From: Conexibacter woesei DSM 14684
GTDB lineage: Bacteria; Actinomycetota; Thermoleophilia; Solirubrobacterales; Solirubrobacteraceae
NCBI RefSeq assembly: GCF_000025265.1
Contig: NC_013739.1
Location: 1,612,001-1,676,000, forward strand
DNA: 64,000 bases
Direction: 5' to 3'
Positions within the stretch are counted from its first letter, which is position 1. The number at the start of each line of letters is the position of its first letter. Below are positions 17,482 through 25,949 of this stretch, in pieces. The position numbers and the translations under genes were made by a program. The notes beneath the pieces were generated by a model. The model had not been told where the DNA came from. It worked only from the letters and a program-made list of their open reading frames with translations, and made no database searches.

Positions 17482-18673
17482 CACGTCGCTGCTGACCGCG
17501 ACCGCGCTCGTGGTCGCCCTCGCCGCCTGCGGCGACACGCCGGCCGAGCAGGCGCAGACCGGTCCCGTCAGCGGACCCGACGCCAGCCCTGCGCAGCGCA
17601 GCACGGCGATCGGCCTGACGCGCATAGGCCGCTTCGACCAGCCCATCTACGTCACGCAGGCGCCGGGCGACAGACGCCGCCTGTTCATCGTCGAGCAGGC
17701 GGGGCGGATCCGGGTCGTGCGCGACGGCAGAACGCTGCGGGCGCCGTTCCTCGACATCTCGGGTCGTGTCAAGAGCGGCGGTGAGCAGGGACTGCTGTCG
17801 GTCGCGTTCGCGCCCGACTACGCGCAGAGCGGCCGCTTCTACGTCGACTACACCAACCGCGACGGCAACAGCGAGATCGTCGAGTTCCGGCGCGGCTCCA
17901 GCCCGGACCGCGCCGACGGCGGCAGCGCACGGCTCGTGCTCTCCCAGACGCAGCCGGAGGCCAACCACAACGGCGGGCTGCTGCTGTTCGGCCCAGACGG
18001 ACTGCTCTACATCGGCTTCGGCGACGGCGGCGGCGGGTTCGACCAGCACGGCCGCATCGGCAACGCGCAGAACCTCGGCACGCTGCTGGGCAAGCTGCTG
18101 CGGATCGACCCACGCCAGAGCGGCAGCAGACCGTACTCGGTGCCGGCGGACAATCCGTTCGTCGGCCGCGCCGGGGCGCGGCCGGAGATCTGGTCGTGGG
18201 GCCTGCGCAACCCGTGGCGCTTCTCGTTCGACCGCGACACCGGCGACCTCAGCATCGGCGACGTCGGCCAGAACGAGCGCGAGGAGATCGACTTCGTGAG
18301 CCGTGCGAAGGGCGCCGGCCGCGGCGCGAACTTCGGCTGGCGCGAGTGGGAGGGGACCAACCGCGTCGACAAGAGCCTGCGCGTCGCCAACGCCGTCCCG
18401 CCGGTGCTCGAGTACGGGCGGGACGGCGGCTGCTCGGTGACCGGCGGCTACGTCGTCCGCGACCCGCGGCTGCCGGCGCTGCAGGGCCGCTACGTCTACG
18501 CCGACTTCTGCGCCGGCAACCTGCTGAGCGCGCGCCTGCGGACGCCCAGAGCGACCGACCGCCGCGCGCTGCGGCTGCAGGTCCCGAACCCGACGTCGTT
18601 CGGCGAGGATCTGATGGGACGGATCTACATCACCTCGCAGCAGGGACCGGTCTACCGGCTCGACCCGCGCTGA
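17462..18673 (+). CDS. PQQ-type soluble aldose sugar dehydrogenase, lipoprotein
   Basis: This 403-residue beta-propeller protein belongs to the glucose/sorbosone dehydrogenase family (soluble GDH/YliI-Asd type). A signal peptide ends in lipobox LAAC, so it should be anchored outside the cell membrane. Family motifs are present: [92 protein letters not shown]. The His in NHNGG corresponds to the catalytic general base. It oxidises sugar aldehyde groups using PQQ; no PQQ synthesis genes are nearby. GTG 17462 is the start that leaves a proper signal peptide. Confidence 0.87.
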   Translation: MHGRVRITSLLTATALVVALAACGDTPAEQAQTGPVSGPDASPAQRSTAIGLTRIGRFDQPIYVTQAPGDRRRLFIVEQAGRIRVVRDGRTLRAPFLDISGRVKSGGEQGLLSVAFAPDYAQSGRFYVDYTNRDGNSEIVEFRRGSSPDRADGGSARLVLSQTQPEANHNGGLLLFGPDGLLYIGFGDGGGGFDQHGRIGNAQNLGTLLGKLLRIDPRQSGSRPYSVPADNPFVGRAGARPEIWSWGLRNPWRFSFDRDTGDLSIGDVGQNEREEIDFVSRAKGAGRGANFGWREWEGTNRVDKSLRVANAVPPVLEYGRDGGCSVTGGYVVRDPRLPALQGRYVYADFCAGNLLSARLRTPRATDRRALRLQVPNPTSFGEDLMGRIYITSQQGPVYRLDPR

Positions 18674-18684
18674 GCGGTGGCGCG

Positions 18685-19488
18685 GTGGACCTGCTCGCGC
18701 GTCGCGACGTCGCCGAGGTCCGGGCCGGCAACCCCGGCCCGTTCACGCTGACCGGCACCAACAGTTGGATCGTCGGCCGCGACCCGGCGTGGGTGATCGA
18801 CCCCGGGCCCGCACTCGCGTCGCATCTCGACGCGCTCGCGGCCGAGCTGGAGCGGCGCGGCGGGCTCGGCGGGATCGCGCTCACGCACGACCACCCCGAC
18901 CACGCCGAGGCGGTCGGCCCGCTGCGCGAGCGCGCCGGTGCGGTGCCGATCGCGGCCGCTCGCGGCGACGTCGAGCTGCTGCTCGCCGACGGCGACCGCG
19001 CCGGGCCGCTGACGGCCGTCGCGACCCGCGGCCACGCGCCCGACCACCTCGCGTTCGCGCTCGGCGAGATCGTCTTCAGCGGCGACGCGGTGCTCGGCGA
19101 GGGCAGCTCGCTGCTGATCCCCGACCCGGGCGCGCTCGCCGACTACCTCGCCGGGCTGGAGCGCCTGCGGCGGTTGCGGCCGGCGCTGATCTGCCCCGCC
19201 CACGGCCCGCTCGTGACAGACCCGGAGGCGAAGCTGGCGGAGTACCGCGCGCATCGGGTCGAGCGCGAGCGGCTCGTGCTGGAGGCGCTCGGTGCCGGAC
19301 TGCGCACGGTCGACGAGCTGCTCGCGGCGGCATGGGCGGACGCGCCCGCGGTCCTGCGGCCGGCGGCGGCGATCACGCTCGCCGCGCACCTCGACAAGCT
19401 CGACGACGAGGGACGGCTGCCGGAGGGCGTCGAGCGGCCGCCGTGGCCGGTCGCGCTCGGGCGCGTCGGGCGCCCGCGCGGCGGTTGA
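18685..19488 (+). CDS. Metallo-beta-lactamase-fold hydrolase (LACTB2-like)
   Basis: This 267-residue MBL protein has the metal motif THDHPDHAEA (HxHxDH), a later His in ATRGHAPDHLAF, the bridging Asp in FSGDAVLGEG, and a final His in CPAHGPLV. A C-terminal winged-helix-like domain follows (about residues 190-250), as in LACTB2/CPSF-related hydrolases. The substrate may be RNA or a small ester; it is not determined. It starts with GTG 12 bases after the sugar-dehydrogenase stop and is probably co-transcribed, although the activities have no obvious link. Confidence 0.85.
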   Translation: MDLLARRDVAEVRAGNPGPFTLTGTNSWIVGRDPAWVIDPGPALASHLDALAAELERRGGLGGIALTHDHPDHAEAVGPLRERAGAVPIAAARGDVELLLADGDRAGPLTAVATRGHAPDHLAFALGEIVFSGDAVLGEGSSLLIPDPGALADYLAGLERLRRLRPALICPAHGPLVTDPEAKLAEYRAHRVERERLVLEALGAGLRTVDELLAAAWADAPAVLRPAAAITLAAHLDKLDDEGRLPEGVERPPWPVALGRVGRPRGG

Positions 19489-19506
19489 GCAGAACACACA
19501 TCTCTG

Positions 19507-19532
19507 TCTGCAATTTTGTCGTGCATTGCAGA
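19507..19532. promoter_or_regulatory. Operator-like dyad upstream of the SGNH hydrolase
   Basis: A perfect 8-bp inverted repeat TCTGCAAT/ATTGCAGA is separated by 10 bases, so the half-sites are centred 18 bp apart, just under two helical turns. It sits in AT-richer DNA about 85 bases before the start codon of the secreted hydrolase. This is the geometry of a dimeric repressor or activator site. An RNA hairpin is also possible. Confidence 0.5.
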
Positions 19533-19614
19533 GACGCGGGCGGTCCCCACTCGGTACGGTCGCTCTGAGGGCAGGCCCGGGCAGGCCGACACCACAGGAG
19601 GAGGGGAAACACTC

Positions 19615-20394
19615 ATGCGGAAGGTCCTGCGACCGCTCGCGCCGATGGTCTGTGCGCTGGCGCTCTTCGGCAGCGCCGGAACGGCGCTCGCCGCCGACGA
19701 CTACGTCGCGCTCGGCGACTCGTACTCGTCGGGCACCGGCACGGGCTCGTACACGCTCAACTCGGGCTGCCAGCGCGGCATCTACGCCTACCCGTACCTG
19801 GCGTCGAGACAGCGCCCGAACACGAACCTCACGTTCGTCGCGTGCAGTGGCGCGACGACCGACGACGTGATGGCGAACCAGATCGCGTCCGTCACCGCCG
19901 GCACGGAGCTCGTCTCGATCACGATCGGCGGCAACGACGCCGGCTTCTCGAGCGTCGTCAGCGCGTGCGTCACCGGCAGCTGCGGACCGGCGATCGCCAG
20001 AGCGGAGGCGTACATCAGAACGACGCTGCCGGGCAAGCTCAGCACCGTCTACGCCGCGATCCAGAGACAGGCGCCGGCGGCGAGAGTCGCGGTGCTCGGC
20101 TACCCGCGCCTCTTCAGCGCGTCCAGCTGCGGCGGCACCTTCGGCATCGACGCCGGCGAGCGCACCGCGCTCAACGGCACGGCCGACCTGCTCAGCAGCA
20201 CGATCGCGACGGCGGCGGGCTCCTACGGGTTCAGCTACGTCAGCGCGATCCCGTCGTTCACCGGCCACGCGATCTGCTCCGGCAGCGCATGGCTCAACGG
20301 GTTCAACCTCTTCGCGATCGGCGAGAGCTTCCACCCGAACAGAGCGGGCAACAGCAGCGGGTACACGCCGCTCGTCCGCAGTGTGATCGGCTAG
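19615..20394 (+). CDS. Secreted SGNH/GDSL esterase or lipase
   Basis: This 259-residue protein has a Sec signal peptide ending near GTALAADDY. The mature protein opens with the block I motif ALGDSYSSGTG (nucleophile Ser). Block II Gly lies in CSGATTDDV, block III is TIGGNDAGF (oxyanion Asn), and block V contains GESFHPNRAG (catalytic His). Paired Cys residues suggest disulfides, as in the Streptomyces-type secreted esterases. It probably hydrolyses extracellular lipids or esters. A strong ribosome site CAGGAGGAGGGG precedes ATG 19615. Arg is encoded largely by AGA, unlike many neighbours. Confidence 0.92.
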   Translation: MRKVLRPLAPMVCALALFGSAGTALAADDYVALGDSYSSGTGTGSYTLNSGCQRGIYAYPYLASRQRPNTNLTFVACSGATTDDVMANQIASVTAGTELVSITIGGNDAGFSSVVSACVTGSCGPAIARAEAYIRTTLPGKLSTVYAAIQRQAPAARVAVLGYPRLFSASSCGGTFGIDAGERTALNGTADLLSSTIATAAGSYGFSYVSAIPSFTGHAICSGSAWLNGFNLFAIGESFHPNRAGNSSGYTPLVRSVIG

Positions 20395-21641
20395 CGGTCA
20401 GCAGCACCGGTCGAAGCACGCAGGCGACGCGCACGGAGGGCCAGCTCCAGCTCGAGCCGGCCCTCCGCGTCGTCCAACCGCTCGCCGAGCAGGTCGCGCA
20501 GCTGCGCGACGCGGTAGCGGACCGTCTGCGCGTGGACGTGCAGCTCCTCGCCGGCGAGGTTCGCCGCGCCCTGGTGGCGCAGCCACGCGGCGAGCGTCTC
20601 CAGCAGCCGCTCACGAGTCGCCTCCGGCGCGTCGTCGAGCGGCGCCAGCAGCTCCTCCGCGAGCCCGCTCGCCAGCGCGGGCGCGCACAGCAGCAGCAGG
20701 TCGACGCGGTGCTCGGTGGCGACGACGAGCGCGGGCGCGGCACGCGTGCCGTCGGCGCCCGGCGCCCCGAGCGCGAGCGCGAGCCGCGCCCAGCGCGCCG
20801 ACTCCGCCGCCGCGGTCAGCTCCACCGTCGGCCCGAGCGCGGCGCGCACGTCGCGCAGCCGCGCGCGCAGCCCGGCCGCGCGGCCGGGGCCGTCGGGGTC
20901 GGGCACGAGCGCGTAGCCGGTGCCGTCGACGCGCGCGAGCAGCGCATCGGCCGCCAGCCGCGCGGCGACCCGCTCGATCCGCTCGTGCCTGAACGCGAGC
21001 ACGGCGACTGGGCGGTCGGCGCGCCAGTCGATCGTCCGTGCGAGCGCGTGCAGCTCCGCGGCGGACGCCGCCGGCACGCGGGCGATCGCTGCGACGAGCC
21101 GGCGGCGGCCGTCGTCGCGGTCGGCGCCCAGCGCCGCCTGCTCGAACGCGAACCCCTCGGCCGAGGCGGCTGAGATCTCGGCGAGGTAGGCGAGGATCGC
21201 GTCGGCCAACGCGCCGAGCGTCTCGTGCGTGAGGCCCGCGCCGCTGCTGCGCCGCGCGATCGCCTGCCAGGTCGCGCGGGCGCCGTGGTGGTACGCGGCC
21301 AGCAGACCGCCGAGCGAACGCCCGGCGCGCAGCTGACCGCGGCCGAAGCCGAAGTAGAGCTCGAGGCCGGGCAGCTGCTCGCGCGGTCCGGTCTCGATCA
21401 GCTCCAGCAGCCCGCGCAGGCCGTGCTCGACCCCGTTGCGCGCGTTCGGCACCCCGACGACCCACTCGCGCGGGACGTCGGCGCGCACGACCGACGCGAG
21501 CACGTCCTCGACGAGCGTGTCGACCGACGGCTGCAGCTTCGCCGCGACGTCGGGTCCGAGCACGTCCCAGGGCACGGCGACGGTGCCGGTCCGGCTCGGG
21601 CCGGCGCCCCCGTTCGCCTCGACGCCCCATGGTTCGTCCAC
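20391..21641 (-). CDS. PucR/CdaR-family transcriptional regulator
   Basis: This 416-residue regulator starts with a helical sensory region (about 1-170). A GGDEF-like PucR linker follows (about 190-290, DRPVAVLAFRHERIERVAARL). The C-terminal PucR helix-turn-helix contains LLETLAAWLRHQGAANLAGEELHVHAQTVRYRVAQLRDLLG, where HAQTVRYRV is the family hallmark. Such proteins control purine, amino-acid or aromatic catabolism. The target is unknown. It converges on the SGNH gene with a 4-base overlap. Confidence 0.85.
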   Translation of the reverse strand: MDEPWGVEANGGAGPSRTGTVAVPWDVLGPDVAAKLQPSVDTLVEDVLASVVRADVPREWVVGVPNARNGVEHGLRGLLELIETGPREQLPGLELYFGFGRGQLRAGRSLGGLLAAYHHGARATWQAIARRSSGAGLTHETLGALADAILAYLAEISAASAEGFAFEQAALGADRDDGRRRLVAAIARVPAASAAELHALARTIDWRADRPVAVLAFRHERIERVAARLAADALLARVDGTGYALVPDPDGPGRAAGLRARLRDVRAALGPTVELTAAAESARWARLALALGAPGADGTRAAPALVVATEHRVDLLLLCAPALASGLAEELLAPLDDAPEATRERLLETLAAWLRHQGAANLAGEELHVHAQTVRYRVAQLRDLLGERLDDAEGRLELELALRARRLRASTGAADR

Positions 21642-21711
21642 GTCTGCTCTCCCCGCCCCCGACCGTACCCGATCGCGGCAGGGCGGCGAGGCGGCTGGTC
21701 AGGGCACGAGG

Positions 21712-21990
21712 CTAGAGCGGAACGCCGAGCAGGATGTCGTCGGGTCTGGCGTCCCACTCGGGGCGGTGCTCGTCCCGGAGGCTGCCGATCAGCGGCAGCG
21801 CGGCCTCGAACGCCGCCTGCGACTCCCAGACGGACAGCCCGAAGAGGCGGCCGCCGCCGGGGTCGCGCCAGCTGTCGAATCTGATCAGCCCGGGCGGGGC
21901 GCCGACGGCGGTGCGCACGCGACGCATGTACGCGGCGAAGTCCTCGACGTGCTCGGACGTCGGATAGTGGATCGCGACTGCGACGAACAT
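21712..21990 (-). CDS. Antibiotic-biosynthesis-monooxygenase-like (ABM) small protein
   Basis: This 92-residue ferredoxin-fold protein begins MFVAVAIHYPTSEHVEDFAAYM and contains LFGLSVWESQAAFEAALP, both typical of dimeric alpha/beta-barrel ABM proteins. The exact reaction is unknown. The start at ATG 21990 is supported by the ribosome site GAGAGGAGA about 8 bases upstream; a longer in-frame reading from 22038 would run into the palindrome described separately. Confidence 0.72.
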   Translation of the reverse strand: MFVAVAIHYPTSEHVEDFAAYMRRVRTAVGAPPGLIRFDSWRDPGGGRLFGLSVWESQAAFEAALPLIGSLRDEHRPEWDARPDDILLGVPL

Positions 21991-22026
21991 CGGCGGTTCT
22001 CCTCTCGCTCCTCGATGGCGATGTGA

Positions 22027-22061
22027 GGCAGTCTGCACCCCTCAGAGGGGTGCAAACTGCC
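22027..22061. promoter_or_regulatory. 35-bp near-perfect palindrome
   Basis: Inner arms TGCACCCCTC/GAGGGGTGCA are 10 bp each, separated by one base. Outer arms GGCAGT/ACTGCC are 6 bp each and separated from the inner arms by one or two bases. It lies between the stop of the amino-acid dehydrogenase and the start of the ABM gene, both on the minus strand. It could be a terminator hairpin for the former or an operator for the latter. There is no T-run. Confidence 0.6.
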
Positions 22062-22070
22062 GCAGGTCGC

Positions 22071-23120
22071 TCAGACCGCGGCGAGTCGCTGCTCGCCGAG
22101 CGCGACGGCGGCGGCGAGCGGCGTCGTGCGCTGCGCCTCGGCGGCGGAGAAGATCTCGTCGAGCGTCGCGCCGATCGCGCGCACGCGGCGCCGCGCGACG
22201 GCGGCGTCGTAGCCGCCGGGCTCCAGCTCGACGGCGATGTTGACGATCCCGCCCGCGCTGACGACGAAGTCGGGCGCCCACAGGATCCCACGCATCGCGA
22301 GCAGGCCGGCGACGGCGTCGGTCGCGAGCTGGTTGTTGGCCGCGCCGGCGATCGCGCGGCAGCGCAGCCGCGGCACGATCGCCTCGTCGAGGAAGCCGCC
22401 GAGCGCGCACGGGGAGAGCAGGTCGACCTTCGCCGTCAGCGCGCGCGCCGGCGTCGTCCAGCGTGCGCCCAGCTCGTCGGCGAGCGCGCGCTTGGCCGGG
22501 TCGACGTCGGCGAGCAGCAGTCTCGCGCCGGCTCTGGCGCAGCGCGCCGCGACGCGCGAGCCGACGTGTCCGAGGCCGACGATCGCGATCGAACGGCCGG
22601 CCAGCGAGGCGTCGCCGAACACCCGCGCGCAGGTCGTCCTGATCGCCGTCTCGACGCCGAGCGCGGTGAACGGACTCGGGTCGCCCGAGCCGCCGCGGCT
22701 GCGCGCGAGGCCGGAGACGTGGCTGGTTGTCTGCGCGATCACGGGCATGTCGCGGCTGCCGATGCCGACGTCCTCGGCGGTCACGTAGCGGCCCGCGAGC
22801 TGTTCGACCGTCTCGCCGAAGTCGAGCAGCGCCGCACGGCGCCGTCTGCCCGTCAACCTCAGCCCGGGCGGGAGCGCGATCACGCCCTTGCCGCCGCCGA
22901 GCGGCTGGTCGGCGCAGGCGGCCTTGTACGTCATCGCTCGCGCCAGCCGCAGCGCGTCGCGCGCGGCGAGCGTCGGGTCGTCGTAGTTCCAGACGCGGCA
23001 GCCGCCGAGCGCCGGGCCGCGCGCCGTCGAGTGGACCGCGACGATCGTCGGCAGGCCCGAGCGGGGGCCCCGCCGGACGTACAGCTCCTCATGGTCGAGC
23101 GGGGGCAGCAGCGGATCCAC
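22071..23120 (-). CDS. Leu/Val/Phe/Glu-type amino-acid dehydrogenase
   Basis: This 349-residue NAD(P)-dependent oxidative deaminase belongs to the ELFV family. The N-terminal domain has LGGCRVWNYDD, MTYKAACADQPLGGGKGV with both catalytic Lys, and TAEDVGIGSRDM. The C-terminal Rossmann domain has VGLGHVGSRVAARCA followed by an acidic residue (LLLADVDP), suggesting NAD+. Its length and GGGKGV context fit leucine/valine/phenylalanine dehydrogenases better than hexameric glutamate dehydrogenase. GTG 23120 places the start just before PLLPPLDHEEL. Confidence 0.87.
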   Translation of the reverse strand: MDPLLPPLDHEELYVRRGPRSGLPTIVAVHSTARGPALGGCRVWNYDDPTLAARDALRLARAMTYKAACADQPLGGGKGVIALPPGLRLTGRRRRAALLDFGETVEQLAGRYVTAEDVGIGSRDMPVIAQTTSHVSGLARSRGGSGDPSPFTALGVETAIRTTCARVFGDASLAGRSIAIVGLGHVGSRVAARCARAGARLLLADVDPAKRALADELGARWTTPARALTAKVDLLSPCALGGFLDEAIVPRLRCRAIAGAANNQLATDAVAGLLAMRGILWAPDFVVSAGGIVNIAVELEPGGYDAAVARRRVRAIGATLDEIFSAAEAQRTTPLAAAVALGEQRLAAV

Positions 23121-23247
23121 GGCGCGCGACGTTATCGCAGTGCACGGCCGGGGGCGCGGCCGGCCGCCGCAGAAGGCGGCGTGCCGGTCTCGTGAGCGGG
23201 GGCTAGCCGCACCGTCGGCCCGAAATCCCGTTGGTACGTTGCCCGGC

Positions 23248-24291
23248 ATGGAAGACGAGGCCCCCGTCTCACCCGCACACACTCGCTTCGCGATCGGATT
23301 CGATCGCCGCGACACCGACCGCCTGCACCAGCTGTGGGACGACGTGATCGCATCGGAGCAGTGGTCCGAGGGAGAGCTCACACGCCGCTTTGAAGCGGCC
23401 TGGTCGGAATGGAACGGCCTGCCGGCCGTCGCGACCGCAAGCTGGACCGGCGCGGCGCTCGCCGCGCTCGCGTACGCCGAGGTCGCGGGACAGCGCGTCC
23501 TGTGTCCGTCGAACACGTTCATGGCGACGCCGCTCGCGATCGCCGCGGCAGGCGCGGAGGTGGTCTTCGCCGACTGCAACCGCGACGACCTCTGCATGTC
23601 GTTCGAGGACTTCGAGCGCAAGGCGGAGGCGCACAGACCGCGTGCCGCGGTGCTCGTCCACATCGGCGGTCACATCGCGTTCGACAGCGAGCGGATCGCC
23701 GACTACTGCCGCGCGCACGGCATCTTCCTGATCGAGGACTGCGCGCACGCCCACGGCGCCGTCTGGAACGGCCGGCGGCCCGGCTCGTTCGGCGACGCGG
23801 GCGTCTGGTCGTTCTACGCGACCAAGACGGTCTCCACAGGCGAGGGCGGCATGCTCGTCTCGCGTCACGACGACCTGATCGCCTTCGCGCGCGGCTTCCG
23901 CAACTACGGCAAGCCCGACCACGTCCAGCACGGGCTGAACTTCCGCATGAGCGAGTTCACGGCCGCGCTCGGGCTGGTGCAGACCGAGCGGATGGAGGAG
24001 CTGGTCGCGTGGAAGCGGCAGGTGGCGCGCGAGACGCTCGACCCCGCCAACCCGGGCCGGCTGCGCCTGCCGGACGGGATGGAGTCCGGCTACTACAAGT
24101 ACGTCACGTTCGACCCGCTCGAACGCTCGACCGGCAAGGTCTACGACCAGCCGTGCCACCGCGTGATGGGCCACGACGTCGAGCTGCCGAACAGCGACTG
24201 GGTCGCCGGCAACCACTGGTGCGCACCGCTCTACTACCGCCCGCAGGGCGACCATGCCGCCGTCGCGGCGACGACGGGAGGCACGCGATGA
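23248..24291 (+). CDS. DegT/DnrJ/EryC1 sugar aminotransferase
   Basis: This 347-residue PLP enzyme contains CPSNTFMATPLAIAAAGAEVVFADC, the PLP-binding IEDCAHAHGA, and the Schiff-base Lys in FYATKTVSTGEGG. The C-terminal part has NYGKPDHVQHGLNFRMSEFTAALGL, a family hallmark. It transfers an amino group to a keto-sugar nucleotide, or acts as a dehydratase of the same fold. It overlaps the downstream epimerase by 4 bases (ATGA), so the pair probably makes a modified nucleotide sugar for a glycan or glycosylated metabolite. Confidence 0.88.
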   Translation: MEDEAPVSPAHTRFAIGFDRRDTDRLHQLWDDVIASEQWSEGELTRRFEAAWSEWNGLPAVATASWTGAALAALAYAEVAGQRVLCPSNTFMATPLAIAAAGAEVVFADCNRDDLCMSFEDFERKAEAHRPRAAVLVHIGGHIAFDSERIADYCRAHGIFLIEDCAHAHGAVWNGRRPGSFGDAGVWSFYATKTVSTGEGGMLVSRHDDLIAFARGFRNYGKPDHVQHGLNFRMSEFTAALGLVQTERMEELVAWKRQVARETLDPANPGRLRLPDGMESGYYKYVTFDPLERSTGKVYDQPCHRVMGHDVELPNSDWVAGNHWCAPLYYRPQGDHAAVAATTGGTR

Positions 24292-25226
24292 GAGTGCTCG
24301 TGACCGGGGGCTCGGGCTTCATCGGCTCGCACGTGGTCGACCAGCTGCACGCGGCGGGGCACACGCCGTGCTCGTTCGACCGCCGGCCGTCGCCGTTCCA
24401 CGCACCGGACGAGGTCGAGACGGTGATCGGCGACATCCTCGACCCGGCCGCGCTGAGCGCGGCGATGGAGGGCTGCGACGCGGTCCTCCACCTCGCCGCC
24501 GCGGCCGACGTCGGCGAGGTCGCGAAGGACCCCGCCGGCGCGGAGGCGCTCAACTCGCGCGGCACGTTCAACGTGCTGGAGGCCGCCCGCGGCCAGGCGA
24601 TCGAGCACGTCCTCTACGCGTCCACGATCTGGGTCTACTCCGACGGTGCGAGCCGGCGCGTGGACGAGGATGAGCAGCTCGCGCTGCCGAGCCACCTGTA
24701 CACGGCGACGAAGCTCGCGGGCGAGGCGTACTGCCGTTCCTACGCCGCGCTCTACGGCGTGCGGACGACGATCCTGCGCTTCGGCATCCCCTACGGCCCG
24801 CGCGCGCGGCCGGCGGCGGTCGTGCCCGCGTTCGTCGAGCGGGCGCTCGCGGGCGAGCCGCTGACGATCGCCGGCGACGGCGCCCAGTCGCGCCGCTTCG
24901 TCTACGTCGAGGACCTGGCGGAGGGCGCCGTGCGCGCGCTGCAGCCGTGCCGCGAGGACAGCTGCCGCGTCTACAACCTCGTCAGCGACCGCGACGTCTC
25001 GATCCGCGAGATCGCCGAGGTCGTGCGCGACGTCGTCGGCGAGACGGAGATCGTCTTCACGCCCGCGCGCACGGCCGACTTCGGCGGCGTCGCGGTCTGC
25101 GGCGAGCGGGCTGCGAGCGAGCTGGGCTGGAGCGCGCGGACGCCGTTCGAGGAGGGCGTCCGCCGCTACGTCGCGTGGCGCCGGGGCGAGGAGCTGACCG
25201 CCGGCGACGCGCTCGTGACCGCCTAG
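24288..25226 (+). CDS. NAD-dependent epimerase/dehydratase (extended SDR)
   Basis: This 312-residue protein has the N-terminal TGGSGFIGSHVVDQL dinucleotide motif. The active site has Thr in YASTIWVYS and YTATKLAGEAY (YxxxK). The RFGIPYGPRAR and RRFVYVEDLAEGAVRAL segments are typical of UDP-sugar epimerases and dehydratases. It is coupled to the DegT aminotransferase and probably produces or reshapes the sugar-nucleotide substrate. The specific sugar is unknown. It converges on the next gene with a 4-base overlap. Confidence 0.9.
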   Translation: MRVLVTGGSGFIGSHVVDQLHAAGHTPCSFDRRPSPFHAPDEVETVIGDILDPAALSAAMEGCDAVLHLAAAADVGEVAKDPAGAEALNSRGTFNVLEAARGQAIEHVLYASTIWVYSDGASRRVDEDEQLALPSHLYTATKLAGEAYCRSYAALYGVRTTILRFGIPYGPRARPAAVVPAFVERALAGEPLTIAGDGAQSRRFVYVEDLAEGAVRALQPCREDSCRVYNLVSDRDVSIREIAEVVRDVVGETEIVFTPARTADFGGVAVCGERAASELGWSARTPFEEGVRRYVAWRRGEELTAGDALVTA

Positions 25227-25930
25227 CCCGGACCCGCGCCGGCGGTCGCGTCCGCGGCCAGCCCCGCGCCGGCGATCGCAGCGAGGATCGCCGGCAGCGC
25301 CGCGGCCGTCTGACGCCAGCAGCCGGGCTCGCTGAAGACGTCGGAGTCGTGCAGCAGGATCACGTCGCCGGCGGCGGGCGCGGCCGCCGCCAGCGCGGCG
25401 ATCCGCGCCGCGCCGGTCGCGTTGCGCCAGTCGCGCCCCCAGTGCGACCACAGCAGCACGTCGAAGCCCGCGCGCCGAACGGCGCGCAGGCCGCCGGCGG
25501 AGAAGATCCCGTACGCGGGGCGGTAGAGGCCGCAGCGGACGCCGCTCGCCTGCTCGATCGCCTGCGCCCCGCGGACCGCGTCGCGCGCGACGGCGGCGGG
25601 CGAGAGCCGCAGCTGGCAGCGATGGCGGAAGCCGTGCACCGCGAGCGTGTGGCGCTCCCGCACGATCCGCCGCACGAGCGCCGGGTGGCGCTCCGCCTGC
25701 TCGCCGACGAGGAAGAACGTCGCGCGCGCGCCGGCGGCCGCGAGCGCGTCGAGCACGGCCGGCGTGCCGTCTGGATGGGGACCGTCGTCGAACGTCAGCG
25801 CGACGCCGGGAGCCGCGACGCGACGCGGGACGCGGAGGGCGCGCGCGACCGGGACGGCGACGGGGGCGAGCGCGGGCAGCGACCACGCCGCGGCGGCCGC
25901 TGCGGCGGCGGACGGCGGCAGCGCAGGCAC
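25223..25930 (-). CDS. Polysaccharide deacetylase (NodB-like)
   Basis: This 235-residue CE4-type protein has motif 1 TFDDGPHPDGT (catalytic Asp and metal Asp), motif 2 HGFRH (metal His residues; HTxxH is usual), motif 3 RPAYG, and motif 5 ILLHDSD. The Ala-rich N-terminal segment could be an uncleaved membrane anchor or weak signal. It removes acetyl groups from cell-wall or exported glycans. Its placement beside sugar-modifying genes fits an envelope role. Confidence 0.85.
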   Translation of the reverse strand: MPALPPSAAAAAAAAWSLPALAPVAVPVARALRVPRRVAAPGVALTFDDGPHPDGTPAVLDALAAAGARATFFLVGEQAERHPALVRRIVRERHTLAVHGFRHRCQLRLSPAAVARDAVRGAQAIEQASGVRCGLYRPAYGIFSAGGLRAVRRAGFDVLLWSHWGRDWRNATGAARIAALAAAAPAAGDVILLHDSDVFSEPGCWRQTAAALPAILAAIAGAGLAADATAGAGPG

Positions 25931-25949
25931 CCCCGTATCGTCTCATGCG

